Made by a program: the position numbers and the translations under genes. Shown piece after piece: positions 17,548-25,245 of a stretch of DNA of 64,000 bases (the stretch's first letter is position 1; every line of letters begins with the position of its first letter). A model generated the notes under the pieces. That model did not search any database. It was not told the origin of the DNA and saw nothing but the letters and a program-made list of their open reading frames with translations. This DNA is from Paenibacillus borealis (GTDB lineage Bacteria; Bacillota; Bacilli; Paenibacillales; Paenibacillaceae), in NCBI RefSeq assembly GCF_000758665.1, contig NZ_CP009285.1:434001-498000 (forward strand), in the 5' to 3' direction.

Positions 17548-18903
17548 TTACCCTTCCAACAACAGCGCTTCAGGGTCTTCCAGCAATTCTTTGACTTTGA
17601 CAAGGAAGCTTACCGCTTCTGAACCGTCCACAATCCGGTGATCGTAAGACAAGGCGATGTACATCATCGGACGGTTAGCCGTCCGCTCTTCATCTAAGGC
17701 GATCGGACGAAGCTGGATCTTATGCATGCCGAGAATGCCGACCTGCGGTGTATTGAGGATTGGCGTAGACAGCAGAGATCCAAATACACCACCGTTAGTG
17801 ATCGTGAAGGTACCGCCCTGCAGCTCAGGCAGACTGAGCGTGTTGGCGCGCGCTTTGGAGGCGAGCTCGCCGATCTTGCGCTCGATTTCCGGGAAGCTGA
17901 GCCGGTCGGCATCGCGGACGACAGGCACGACCAGTCCTTCTTTGGCGGCTACGGCAATGCCGATGTCATAGTACTTCTTCAGCAGGAGATCCTCGCCGTC
18001 GATCTCGGCATTCAGCAGCGGATAAGCCTTGAGTGCGCCAATTACAGCTTTGGTGAAGAAGGACATGAAGCCGAGTCCGACATCATGCTTCTCTTTGAAG
18101 GCATCCTTGCGGCGTTTGCGGATGTCGAGAATAGCAGTCATGTCCACCTCGTTGAAGGTGGTCAGCATGGCAGCCGTCTGCTGCGCTTCAACCAGGCGGC
18201 TGGCAATCGTCAGCCGTCTGCGCGACATGCGCTTGCGCTCGGTCGCTTTGCCGTCCTCGGCGTGCGGCGCCTTGCCCGCCGGCGCGGGCGGCTTCACCGG
18301 CTCCGGCCGCACAGCCGCCGCCGGAGCTGCCGGCGCAGCGGCCTCCGGCACGGCTGCGCCATGGCCGTTCACATCGGCCTGGCCGATCCGGCCGATGGGG
18401 TCGCGGGCACTGACCTCGCCGAGGTCGATGCCCCGCTCCCGGGCCAGCTTGCGCGCCCCCGGCGAAGCCAGGGCCGCAGCGCCTGCGGCCGCACCTTCGG
18501 TTGCGGCCGGGGCCGCTACCGCAGCGGCCGCAGGTTCTGCCGCTGCAGGCGCGCTGCTGACCGGCGCAGCACTAACCGCTTCCGGCTTTTCGCCGTTAGC
18601 GGCACTGCCGCCCTGCGGTGCGCCCGCTGCTTCCGGCTTGCCGCCGCCTGCGGCTACTGCCGCACCATCGGCGCTGCCGATAATGCCGATGGCTTCGCCA
18701 ACAGCAACGTTCTCGCCTGCCTGGCGCAGGATGGAGGAGATGACACCATCCTCCTCGGCACTGATCTCCAGGTTGACCTTGTCGGTCTCAAGCTCTGCGA
18801 GCACATCGCCTTGGCCGACAGTGTCGCCCTCTTTAACCAGCCATTTGTAGATCGTTCCCTCGGAAATGGATTCGCCCAGATCGGGTACTTTAATTTCGGA
18901 CAC
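17548..18903 (-). CDS. odhB: dihydrolipoyllysine succinyltransferase, E2 of 2-oxoglutarate dehydrogenase
   Basis: A 451-residue TCA-cycle enzyme that transfers the succinyl group from lipoamide to CoA. The N-terminal lipoyl domain (1-76) carries the lipoylated lysine in [10 protein letters not shown] long Ala/Pro-rich linker (about 80-150) leads to the E3-binding domain ([16 protein letters not shown] to IGRIGQADV), and a second linker leads to the catalytic domain, with [10 protein letters not shown] near the C-terminus. It lies 58 bp after odhA in the same operon. No E3 (lpd) gene is linked, as is common when E3 is shared with pyruvate dehydrogenase. Confidence 0.97.
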   Translation of the reverse strand: MSEIKVPDLGESISEGTIYKWLVKEGDTVGQGDVLAELETDKVNLEISAEEDGVISSILRQAGENVAVGEAIGIIGSADGAAVAAGGGKPEAAGAPQGGSAANGEKPEAVSAAPVSSAPAAAEPAAAAVAAPAATEGAAAGAAALASPGARKLARERGIDLGEVSARDPIGRIGQADVNGHGAAVPEAAAPAAPAAAVRPEPVKPPAPAGKAPHAEDGKATERKRMSRRRLTIASRLVEAQQTAAMLTTFNEVDMTAILDIRKRRKDAFKEKHDVGLGFMSFFTKAVIGALKAYPLLNAEIDGEDLLLKKYYDIGIAVAAKEGLVVPVVRDADRLSFPEIERKIGELASKARANTLSLPELQGGTFTITNGGVFGSLLSTPILNTPQVGILGMHKIQLRPIALDEERTANRPMMYIALSYDHRIVDGSEAVSFLVKVKELLEDPEALLLEG

Positions 18904-18961
18904 AGGCCGTTACCTCCCCAAATATAGTGATTTACGTTATCGTGAGACCGCCTTGCTGCAG

Positions 18962-21829
18962 TCAGGAAGACGGTACTGGTGCTTGTATTTGAGCGTTCAA
19001 TTTCAGGGCTTCCCTAACGATGCGCCGCTGCTCGAAGCTGTGCACATCCGCATAACCGCTGGCCGGGCTGGAACGCTCCGGACGGCCGATATACTGGACA
19101 GCAACATTCTGCGGGGCAATGGCGCGCAGCCGGGGTTCGGCGTAGCTCCACCCGCCCATATTCTTCGGTTCTTCCTGCACCCAGATGATTTCCTGCAGGG
19201 AGCGGAACGAGCTGAGATGTGCGCCAAGCTCACGTTCCGGGAACGGGTACAGCTGCTCCAGGCGGAGAATATGCAGCCAGGAGAAGTCCTGTCCGCGGGC
19301 GGCTTCCAGCTCCGTCTGCAGGTCGATGGCGACCTTACCGCTGCATACCACCAGGCGCTTGACTTCTTCGGGCTTGCTGCCGAGCAGCGGTTCCGGAAGC
19401 ACCGGCTGGAAGCTGCCGGAGGCGAGATCGGCACCGGCCGAAGTGCTGCGCGGATTGCGGATCAGGCTCTTCGGTGCCATGATCACCAGCGGCCGGGCAT
19501 CCGGCTGTCCGCAGAGTGCTGCCTGGCGGCGCAGCAGATGGAAATACTGGGCGGCGCTGGTCAGGTTGGCTACGGTCCAGTTCTCCTCAGCGGAGAGCTG
19601 CAGATAACGTTCCAGCCTGCCGCTGGAGTGTTCCGGTCCCTGGCCTTCATATCCATGCGGCAGGAGAATCGCAAGATTGCTGCGTTGTGTCCACTTGGCG
19701 CGTCCGGCGGAGATGAACTGGTCTATAATAACCTGGGCGGCATTGGCGAAGTCGCCGTATTGCGCTTCCCAGAGCACGAAGGTCTCCGGTGCAAATACAT
19801 TATAGCCGTATTCATAGCCGAGAACAGAGGCTTCTGACAGCGGGCTGTTGTAGACGCCGAAGGAGGCGCGGGAATCCTTAAGCTGATGAAGAGGGGAGAA
19901 GAGTGCTCCGCTCTCGCTGTCATGCAGTACAAGGTGACGGTGGGCGAAGGTACCGCGCTGGGAATCCTGTCCGCTGAGGCGGATCGGTGTACCGTCCTTC
20001 AGAATAGTAGCGAAGGCCAGAGTCTCGGCCAGCGCCCAGTCCACCCGTTCACCGTCATTCAGCGCATCCTTGCGCCGCTGCAGAATCCGCTCCAGCTTCG
20101 GATAGACCGTGAAGCCATCCGGTACGCTCAGCAGCTCGCGGTTAATCTCCTGCAGGCTGGCCAGCGGAACCGCTGTAGGGCGGTGCACTGGTGTACCTGT
20201 ATCCAGGGCGACCGAGGTCTTAGACTCGGCGTTCTTCTGCTTCCCTTCCTTCATCTGCTCGAAGGCCTGCTGCAGCACATTCTCAGCCTCGGCAATCATG
20301 CTCTTCACATCTTCTTCGGTAACAACCTTCTCGCGCTGCAGGCGCTCGGCATACACACGGTAGACGGTAGGGTGGTTGCGGACCTTGCCATAGACCATCG
20401 GCTGGGTGGTTTCCGGATCATCCATTTCATTATGTCCGTGGCGGCGGTAGCCGATCAGATCAATCAGGAAATCCTTTTTGAACAAATGGCGGTAAGCACT
20501 GGCCATACGGACAGCTGCAATACAAGCCTCGGGATCATCGGCGTTGACATGCACTACCGGAATCTCGTAGCCTTTGGCCAGATCGCTGGCATAATGCGTG
20601 GAGCGGGAATCTTCACTTTCGGTGGTGAAGCCGATCCGGTTATTGACGATAATATGCACGGTCCCGCCATTCTGATAACCTGTCAATTTGCCGATATTAA
20701 GTGTTTCGGCGACAATGCCTTCACCAGGGAAGGCGGCATCGCCATGCATAAGCACGGCCATGGCTTTGTTCGTATTCAGCTTAGGCAGGCCCGGGGTACC
20801 CCGTTCTTCCTGGGCAGCACGCGTGAAGCCTTCAACGACCGGATTCACGAACTCGAGATGGCTCGGGTTGTTCGCAAGCGTGATGCGGGTACGCACGGTT
20901 TCGCCTTCGCGGACGGCGCGGTCGGCGCCAAGATGGTATTTCACATCCCCGGTCCAGCCGTAGGTGACACCCATGGAGCCTTCAGACGGGAACAGCTCCT
21001 TGTTCGGCGAATGGTGGAATTCCGAGAAAATAATATCATAAGGTTTGCCCAGAATGTGGGCAAGCACATTAAGTCTTCCGCGGTGGGCCATACCCATCAG
21101 GATATGCTCTGCGCCGTCATGTGCGGCAGCACGGACAATTTCATCCAGCATAGGCACGAGGGCATCATTGCCTTCGAGGCTGAAGCGCTTCTGGCCAACA
21201 AATGTCTTGTGGAGGAAGGTCTCGAACTGCTCTACCTGAATCAGGCGTTTCAGCAGCTCTTTGCGTTCCGTATTGTTCAGCGGAGCAGGCGATGTTGTGG
21301 ATTCTGCCTGGCTGTTGAGCCAGCGCAGCTCACGTTCGTCATGCACATGCCCGAATTCATAGGCAATGGTCTGAGTGTAAGCCTGGCGCATTCTGTGGAC
21401 GGCATCCATTGCCGTATGCACACCGTCAGGGGCATTCTCCCAGATCAGAGAAGCAGGGAGCGCGTTCAGATCCTCGCGCGTCAGCTCATAGGTTTCGATC
21501 TCCAGCCATTTCGCCATAGGGTTGCTGCTCCGCTCGAGCGGATCGATATCAGCAGCCATATGGCCGTATATCCGGATGTTGGCCATCAGCTTGGAAGCTT
21601 TAACAGCCTTCTTAAGCCATTCCGCATCTCCGGAAACGGCAGGCTGTGGAGTCTTGACGGCATCCGGTGCCAGGGGAGGCGGGCCGGATACGGTAAACAG
21701 ATCGCGGTAATGTTGTTCTACAGATGAGGGGTCCTTGACAAACTGCTCGTATTTCTCCTGGATGTAGCCCAGATTGGGACCGTAATACTTGCTCCAGACA
21801 GATGCGTTATAGGGATCTTTGACGGCCAT
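18962..21829 (-). CDS. odhA: 2-oxoglutarate dehydrogenase E1 component
   Basis: A 955-residue thiamine-diphosphate enzyme that decarboxylates 2-oxoglutarate and hands succinyl to the lipoyl arm of OdhB. Landmarks are the N-terminal SVWSKYYGPNLGYIQEKYEQF, HRGRLNVL, the ThDP-binding HGDAAFPGEGIVAETLN region, YRRHGHNEMDDP, and in the C-terminal half LLPHGYEGQGPEHSS. The length is typical of the Bacillales enzyme. AGGAGGA precedes the ATG. The upstream gap (21830-22283) must hold its promoter; the best candidate I see is TTGATT, 17 bp, CACAAT, which is weak. Confidence 0.97.
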   Translation of the reverse strand: MAVKDPYNASVWSKYYGPNLGYIQEKYEQFVKDPSSVEQHYRDLFTVSGPPPLAPDAVKTPQPAVSGDAEWLKKAVKASKLMANIRIYGHMAADIDPLERSSNPMAKWLEIETYELTREDLNALPASLIWENAPDGVHTAMDAVHRMRQAYTQTIAYEFGHVHDERELRWLNSQAESTTSPAPLNNTERKELLKRLIQVEQFETFLHKTFVGQKRFSLEGNDALVPMLDEIVRAAAHDGAEHILMGMAHRGRLNVLAHILGKPYDIIFSEFHHSPNKELFPSEGSMGVTYGWTGDVKYHLGADRAVREGETVRTRITLANNPSHLEFVNPVVEGFTRAAQEERGTPGLPKLNTNKAMAVLMHGDAAFPGEGIVAETLNIGKLTGYQNGGTVHIIVNNRIGFTTESEDSRSTHYASDLAKGYEIPVVHVNADDPEACIAAVRMASAYRHLFKKDFLIDLIGYRRHGHNEMDDPETTQPMVYGKVRNHPTVYRVYAERLQREKVVTEEDVKSMIAEAENVLQQAFEQMKEGKQKNAESKTSVALDTGTPVHRPTAVPLASLQEINRELLSVPDGFTVYPKLERILQRRKDALNDGERVDWALAETLAFATILKDGTPIRLSGQDSQRGTFAHRHLVLHDSESGALFSPLHQLKDSRASFGVYNSPLSEASVLGYEYGYNVFAPETFVLWEAQYGDFANAAQVIIDQFISAGRAKWTQRSNLAILLPHGYEGQGPEHSSGRLERYLQLSAEENWTVANLTSAAQYFHLLRRQAALCGQPDARPLVIMAPKSLIRNPRSTSAGADLASGSFQPVLPEPLLGSKPEEVKRLVVCSGKVAIDLQTELEAARGQDFSWLHILRLEQLYPFPERELGAHLSSFRSLQEIIWVQEEPKNMGGWSYAEPRLRAIAPQNVAVQYIGRPERSSPASGYADVHSFEQRRIVREALKLNAQIQAPVPSS

Positions 21830-22276
21830 GAATAGGTCCTCCTAACGGATAAACTCCACATGCGGTATATAGGAACACCGCTTAGCGGAGCTGCGATGTT
21901 TGCGGTTTCATTCTCATCTTATTGTGCTACTTTCCGGCAGGGTAATCAATTCATACTTTCGTGCAATCCGTTCGCAAAACGGTATGATTCAATAGGGTAT
22001 TCATACGGAACAATCATAAATTCTCCGGGTGAAGCCGGGGGAATGAAATATCGTTAAAATCAAAAAAAATTAAGGATTCAGGTGATTGTAAATCATGGAA
22101 ATGGGTAATTACTTCTATATTGTGTTGCGGGATTAATACCTATTAATATATTTACACCGATTTGGGCCTTTTGAAATGAAATTGGAATTATTTATACAAG
22201 CCATTGGCAATTTTAGCTAAGGTTCTTCACAACTTAACATAAAAAAATTCCAGAAAACGACACACTTTTCGTGTTC

Positions 22277-22304
22277 GTTCTTGTATAATGTTATTGCGGA
22301 GAAC
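22277..22304 (+). promoter_or_regulatory. sinI promoter -10 with SinR-like half-sites
   Basis: TATAAT (22284-22289) is a good -10; no convincing -35 lies 17 bp upstream. It is flanked by GTTCTTG (22277-22283) and by GTTCTCC on the other strand (22298-22304), each 6/7 to the SinR consensus GTTCTYT. SinR could therefore feed back on sinI. Confidence 0.45.
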
Positions 22305-22342
22305 GGTTTCATCGATTCTTGCCAGATCCTTTCATGTAAAGG

Positions 22343-22432
22343 GTCCAGTAAAGGGTAAACCTGCCGAAAGGCAGGGGCACAAAGTCTCGGATCTAAAGTA
22401 GAAATACTATGATGGCCGGACTGCCTGGGGAC
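22343..22432 (+). promoter_or_regulatory. class I c-di-GMP riboswitch (GEMM-I)
   Basis: The conserved elements appear in order. AGGGTAAACC leads into a P2 stem capped by GAAA (TGCCGAAAGGCA). Next come GGGGCACAAAG (consensus GGGACGCAAAG), CGGATCTAAAG, a short hairpin (GTAGAAATAC) and TATGATGGCCGGACTGCC closing P3. The outer P1 joins GTCC (22343) with GGAC (22429). The AGGG at the binding site keeps the G that favours c-di-GMP; cGAMP-type variants have A there. The sinI SD begins 12 nt after the aptamer and no terminator intervenes, so control is probably at translation. Confidence 0.9.
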
Positions 22433-22456
22433 GCGAAAATTCTAGGAGGAGATTTC

Positions 22457-22606
22457 TTGGATAAGTCCAACCAGGGGAATGACGAACTGCAGGCAGTTGA
22501 TCTTGATTTAGAATGGGTGTATTTGCTGATGTCTGCTAAGCAGGCTGGCATCCAGGCGGATGAGATTCGCCGTTTTTTTACTGAAAAGGCACTCCAGGCG
22601 ATGTAG
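22457..22606 (+). CDS. sinI: SinI-like antirepressor of SinR
   Basis: A 49-residue protein. LEWVYLLMSAKQAGIQADEI and the following RRFF match the helical hook by which B. subtilis SinI (LDQEWVELMVEAKEANISPE) binds SinR and breaks its tetramer. There is no DNA-binding domain. TTG at 22457 lies seven bases after AGGAGG (22444-22449); the in-frame ATG at 22409 falls inside the riboswitch and has no SD. It converges on sinR, with a strong terminator between them, whereas in B. subtilis the order is sinI-sinR on one strand. Its level is expected to follow c-di-GMP through the leader aptamer. Confidence 0.9.
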   Translation: MDKSNQGNDELQAVDLDLEWVYLLMSAKQAGIQADEIRRFFTEKALQAM

Positions 22607-22632
22607 GGCATTCAGCAATGTACGGATACATA

Positions 22633-22676
22633 CAGAGAAGGGCACAGCGGTCTACACGCTGTGCCCTTCTCTGTTT
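22633..22676. terminator. sinI terminator
   Basis: A 17-bp perfect stem (CAGAGAAGGGCACAGCG with its complement) and a 7-nt loop, followed by TTT on the plus strand. Confidence 0.85.
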
Positions 22677-22755
22677 GAATTTACATGTTGTTTCGGGGTC
22701 CCCGCAAAGTACCTGAGTAATCATTGAAGCTGCTGCCTCACATTGTGGGGTTATT

Positions 22756-23100
22756 TCAGTTATCCTTCTGATCCAGCCGCCATTTCTGGTAATCGAGAAA
22801 TTCCTTGAATTCACGTTTGCTTATACCTGAGGCCATCGCTTCCTGTACCAGCCGGAACCATTCTCCATCAAGAGCAGGTTCTGCAGTCTCTGCAAGTCCG
22901 CCATAAAGTAATGCGTGAATAGATACCTGAAGCGCATCGGCAATTTTTTCGATAAATTGAATGGAGGGGTTGGATTGAATATTCCGCTCAACATTACTTA
23001 AGTATGATTTCGCCACGTCAGCCTTATCCGCTAGCTCGGATAAAGAATAACCCTTCTCCAGACGGAGCCTATGGATGCGGCTTCCCATGTTATCAGACAC
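22756..23100 (-). CDS. sinR: SinR-type master repressor of biofilm matrix genes
   Basis: About 114 residues. The N-terminal helix-turn-helix (RLEKGYSLSELADKADVAKS then YLSNVERN) is nearly the same as in B. subtilis SinR. The C-terminal hook (LDGEWFRLVQEAMASGISKR then EFKEFLDYQKW) is the tetramerisation/SinI-binding domain. It represses matrix operons by binding GTTCTYT repeats; two such inverted repeats lie upstream of the TapA-like gene at 26591-26754. GTG at 23100 follows GGAGGG; ATG at 23088 is the alternative. Its own promoter overlaps a perfect palindrome at 23121-23144. Confidence 0.94.
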   Translation of the reverse strand: MSDNMGSRIHRLRLEKGYSLSELADKADVAKSYLSNVERNIQSNPSIQFIEKIADALQVSIHALLYGGLAETAEPALDGEWFRLVQEAMASGISKREFKEFLDYQKWRLDQKDN

Positions 23101-23120
23101 GATTACAACGCCCTCCGTAC

Positions 23121-23160
23121 TTTTTGTTATCAGTATAACAAAAATTCGCAAAACCGACAA
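23121..23160 (-). promoter_or_regulatory. sinR promoter overlapping a palindromic operator
   Basis: The minus strand reads TTGTCG (23160-23155), 17 bp, TATACT (23137-23132), about 25 bp before the GTG. The -10 lies inside a perfect inverted repeat, TTTTTGTTAT-cagt-ATAACAAAAA (23121-23144). The repeat is unlike GTTCTYT, so another regulator may bind it. Confidence 0.7.
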
Positions 23161-23195
23161 AAATCATTGTTCCTGACGGAAGCTGACGGCCGGGG

Positions 23196-23250
23196 AGAGA
23201 CAAAACGGCATATCCAGCCCGGGTGAGGGAGGATATGCCGTTTTGTGTCT
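23196..23250 (-). terminator. terminator of the matrix operon
   Basis: ACAAAACGGCATATCC pairs with GGATATGCCGTTTTGT around a 15-nt loop. The TTTTGT arm supplies the T-rich end for minus-strand transcription leaving the second TasA gene. Confidence 0.85.
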
Positions 23251-23264
23251 ATAGTTTAATAGCT

Positions 23265-23855
23265 TTATTTGGCTTCTCCCAAACCTTGCGTAGCATCGAA
23301 TGTCCAGTTCAGCGCTAAGCCGTCACCTTGGAAGATATTCTGATCCAGTGTATTGTCAACGAATTCGAAAGCAATCTTGAAGGTTTTGGATTGGGTAGCA
23401 GCAATACCTCCAGGCAGTACACCCGCCGCTACGAGATCATAGCTGGATGTGTTCTTCAGATCCTTCAGGGAGATCTCGGACAATACATGACCGCTAAGGG
23501 AGCCGCTGGTATAAGTACTATCGAGAAGTTTAACTTTGAAGTGATCTCCAAGATCCTGGCCGGCATTATCGCCCTTCGAATCAGTTACAGTGTAGCTGGT
23601 GGCAAGCTTAAGGAGTTTGATATCCAGGGTGCCGTCATTGGACAATGTGAAGGTGCGAACGGTGTAATCGCCCGGTTTCAGATTGGTCAGGGCAACAGGT
23701 GTATTGAAGGAAGAGCCGAGCTTCAGAGTGCCTGCCGCGAAGGTTGCTGTGCTGGTTGCTGTGGAACTGAAGTAAGCGAAGGTGCCCCCTCCGATTAAAG
23801 ACAACCCCAGTGCTGCCGATGCTACGCCAAGACCCAATGTTTTCTTGATACCCAT
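23265..23855 (-). CDS. tasA: TasA/camelysin-family matrix fibre protein (copy 2)
   Basis: A 196-residue secreted protein. The N-terminus MGIKKTLGLGVASAALGLSL then IGGGTFAYFSST is almost that of B. subtilis TasA and ends in the AYFSST-type site cut by SipW. The mature domain has ATFAAGTLKL, LTNLKPGDYTVRTFTLSNDG and a C-terminal QGDGLALNWTFDATQ, the family beta-sandwich. It is shorter than B. subtilis TasA (261 residues). It is the last gene of the tapA-like/sipW/tasA/tasA operon and lies 74 bp after its paralogue. Confidence 0.9.
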   Translation of the reverse strand: MGIKKTLGLGVASAALGLSLIGGGTFAYFSSTATSTATFAAGTLKLGSSFNTPVALTNLKPGDYTVRTFTLSNDGTLDIKLLKLATSYTVTDSKGDNAGQDLGDHFKVKLLDSTYTSGSLSGHVLSEISLKDLKNTSSYDLVAAGVLPGGIAATQSKTFKIAFEFVDNTLDQNIFQGDGLALNWTFDATQGLGEAK

Positions 23856-23929
23856 AATTAATTTCCTCCTCGATTATATTATGTTTTTTTGAGATTGGTT
23901 ATCAGGTTCGAATCATACTGGCCGGACTA

Positions 23930-24526
23930 TTATTTGAGAGCGCCTTTTTCCTGATTGGCTTCGAAGTTCAGGGTCAGTGCCAGGGTATCGCCTTGATAAT
24001 AGTTTTGCGGCTGGAAGGTTTCCTTAAAGGCAAACTGTACGCTCAGATTATCTGAAGTGCCTGCTTTAATGCCTCCGTTTTCTACACCAAAGATTCCCCC
24101 GAGAATTCCCTTAGCTACAAGATCCGGACTTTGCTGCTCCAGGTCGGACAGTGAAATGACCAGGACAGGCGATGTTACCTTATCCTTGTTAACAAGGAAG
24201 GTCACGATAATATCGTCTTTGAGATTATGGGCGCCGTTATCTCCCTGGGCATCTGTAATGACTGACGAGGTGCGCAGAACAACTTTGGGAATATTGAGCG
24301 TTCCGTCATTTTTCAATTTGAAATCTCTTAGGATCGTATCCCCTGGCTTAAGATTGCTGAGATTGACAATAACGGAGGGGTCCGAATTAAGAAGTAAAGT
24401 TCCGTTGTTAAAAGAAGCAGCAGTGGTGGAGGTACTGCTGAAGTAAGCGAAGGTTCCCCCGCCGACCAGGGTTAATCCTAATGCTGCCGATACAACGCCG
24501 AGACCTAATGTTTTTTTAACGTTCAT
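23930..24526 (-). CDS. TasA/camelysin-family matrix fibre protein (copy 1)
   Basis: A 198-residue paralogue of the next gene. It has the same signal region (MNVKKTLGLGVVSAALGLTL then VGGGTFAYFSST) and fold landmarks (NLSNLKPGDTILRDFKLKND, YYQGDTLALTLNFEANQ). The signal halves are near identical while the mature halves have diverged strongly, so the two proteins may assemble as different subunits, like the TasA/CalY pairs of the Bacillus cereus group. The start follows GAGAGAGGG. The 99-bp gap to sipW holds one SinR-like half-site, GTTCTTT (24547-24553). Confidence 0.88.
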   Translation of the reverse strand: MNVKKTLGLGVVSAALGLTLVGGGTFAYFSSTSTTAASFNNGTLLLNSDPSVIVNLSNLKPGDTILRDFKLKNDGTLNIPKVVLRTSSVITDAQGDNGAHNLKDDIIVTFLVNKDKVTSPVLVISLSDLEQQSPDLVAKGILGGIFGVENGGIKAGTSDNLSVQFAFKETFQPQNYYQGDTLALTLNFEANQEKGALK

Positions 24527-24625
24527 TTGTTCATCCCTCTCTCATGGTTCTTTTTTTGTCGTTGCCTGTCTTCCGGGAAAATTTATTGTTGCTCCGCGTT
24601 TCGTAAACGGGAGAGGACAATCGGT

Positions 24626-25222
24626 TTATTGCACAATGTCTGGAAGGGTATCCGGTCCGCCGGTCGCGGATGGCCCTGCATTCTTCTTCTCCAGTGCCGC
24701 AACGGCTTTCCAGGAGGAGTACAGCGCATAGAGGAGCAGGAGCAGTCCTGGTACAATCATCAGCAGTACACTTCCGGCTTTGGAGACCGCAAAGTTCATG
24801 GCATATCCCACATAAGGGACAGTTACGCCGGTATATTGGCCAACAATATTCGTTGAGCTGACCGCCGAGGTATCGGCTGCATCGTTATTGTCGCCTTTGG
24901 TGGTATAGGTGGCCTCGCCTATGGCAGTGTTTATTGAAGCGTCGACAACGCGGTGCGTAATCAGGAGGTTGTCGGGATTCATGAATGTAATCACATCGCC
25001 CTTTTGAAACCGGGTCATATCCCCGCCCGGCTTGATGGCTACGATCGATCCGGTCTGGATGCCCGGCTCCATGGATCCGGATAACACCGTCTTGATCTGA
25101 TAGCCGAAGAAGGAAGGTTCACCTCCGGAGGCTTTAGAGATGACTACTGCTGTTACCAGCACCAGAAAAACTATAAATATCAGTGTGGACAAAGTGGTGC
25201 TGGCTATCTTTTTGATGTTCAT
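24626..25222 (-). CDS. sipW: SipW-type signal peptidase I
   Basis: A 198-residue membrane protease, ER-type. It has an N-terminal membrane helix (about 9-28), the catalytic serine in VLSGSMEPGI, and a histidine in ITHRVV where bacterial-type enzymes carry lysine. YTTKGDNNDAADTS is the conserved box E, and a second membrane helix lies near 157-178. In B. subtilis SipW processes TasA and TapA, and here it sits between those gene types. ATG at 25222 is preferred; a TTG at 25249 overlaps the upstream stop codon. Confidence 0.92.
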   Translation of the reverse strand: MNIKKIASTTLSTLIFIVFLVLVTAVVISKASGGEPSFFGYQIKTVLSGSMEPGIQTGSIVAIKPGGDMTRFQKGDVITFMNPDNLLITHRVVDASINTAIGEATYTTKGDNNDAADTSAVSSTNIVGQYTGVTVPYVGYAMNFAVSKAGSVLLMIVPGLLLLLYALYSSWKAVAALEKKNAGPSATGGPDTLPDIVQ

Positions 25223-25245
25223 ATTATTCGCCGCCTTTGCTGGTA

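Noticed and set aside
19886..21727. A 613-codon open frame on the plus strand opposite odhA, and a 401-codon one (17722-18927) opposite odhB
   Set aside because: They are antisense shadows of strongly conserved genes in GC-rich DNA; they have no SD and no recognisable domains.
21841..22100. odhA promoter or catabolite operator
   Set aside because: Several weak -35/-10 combinations exist (for example TTGATT, 17 bp, CACAAT on the minus strand), but none is convincing and no cre-like site was found.
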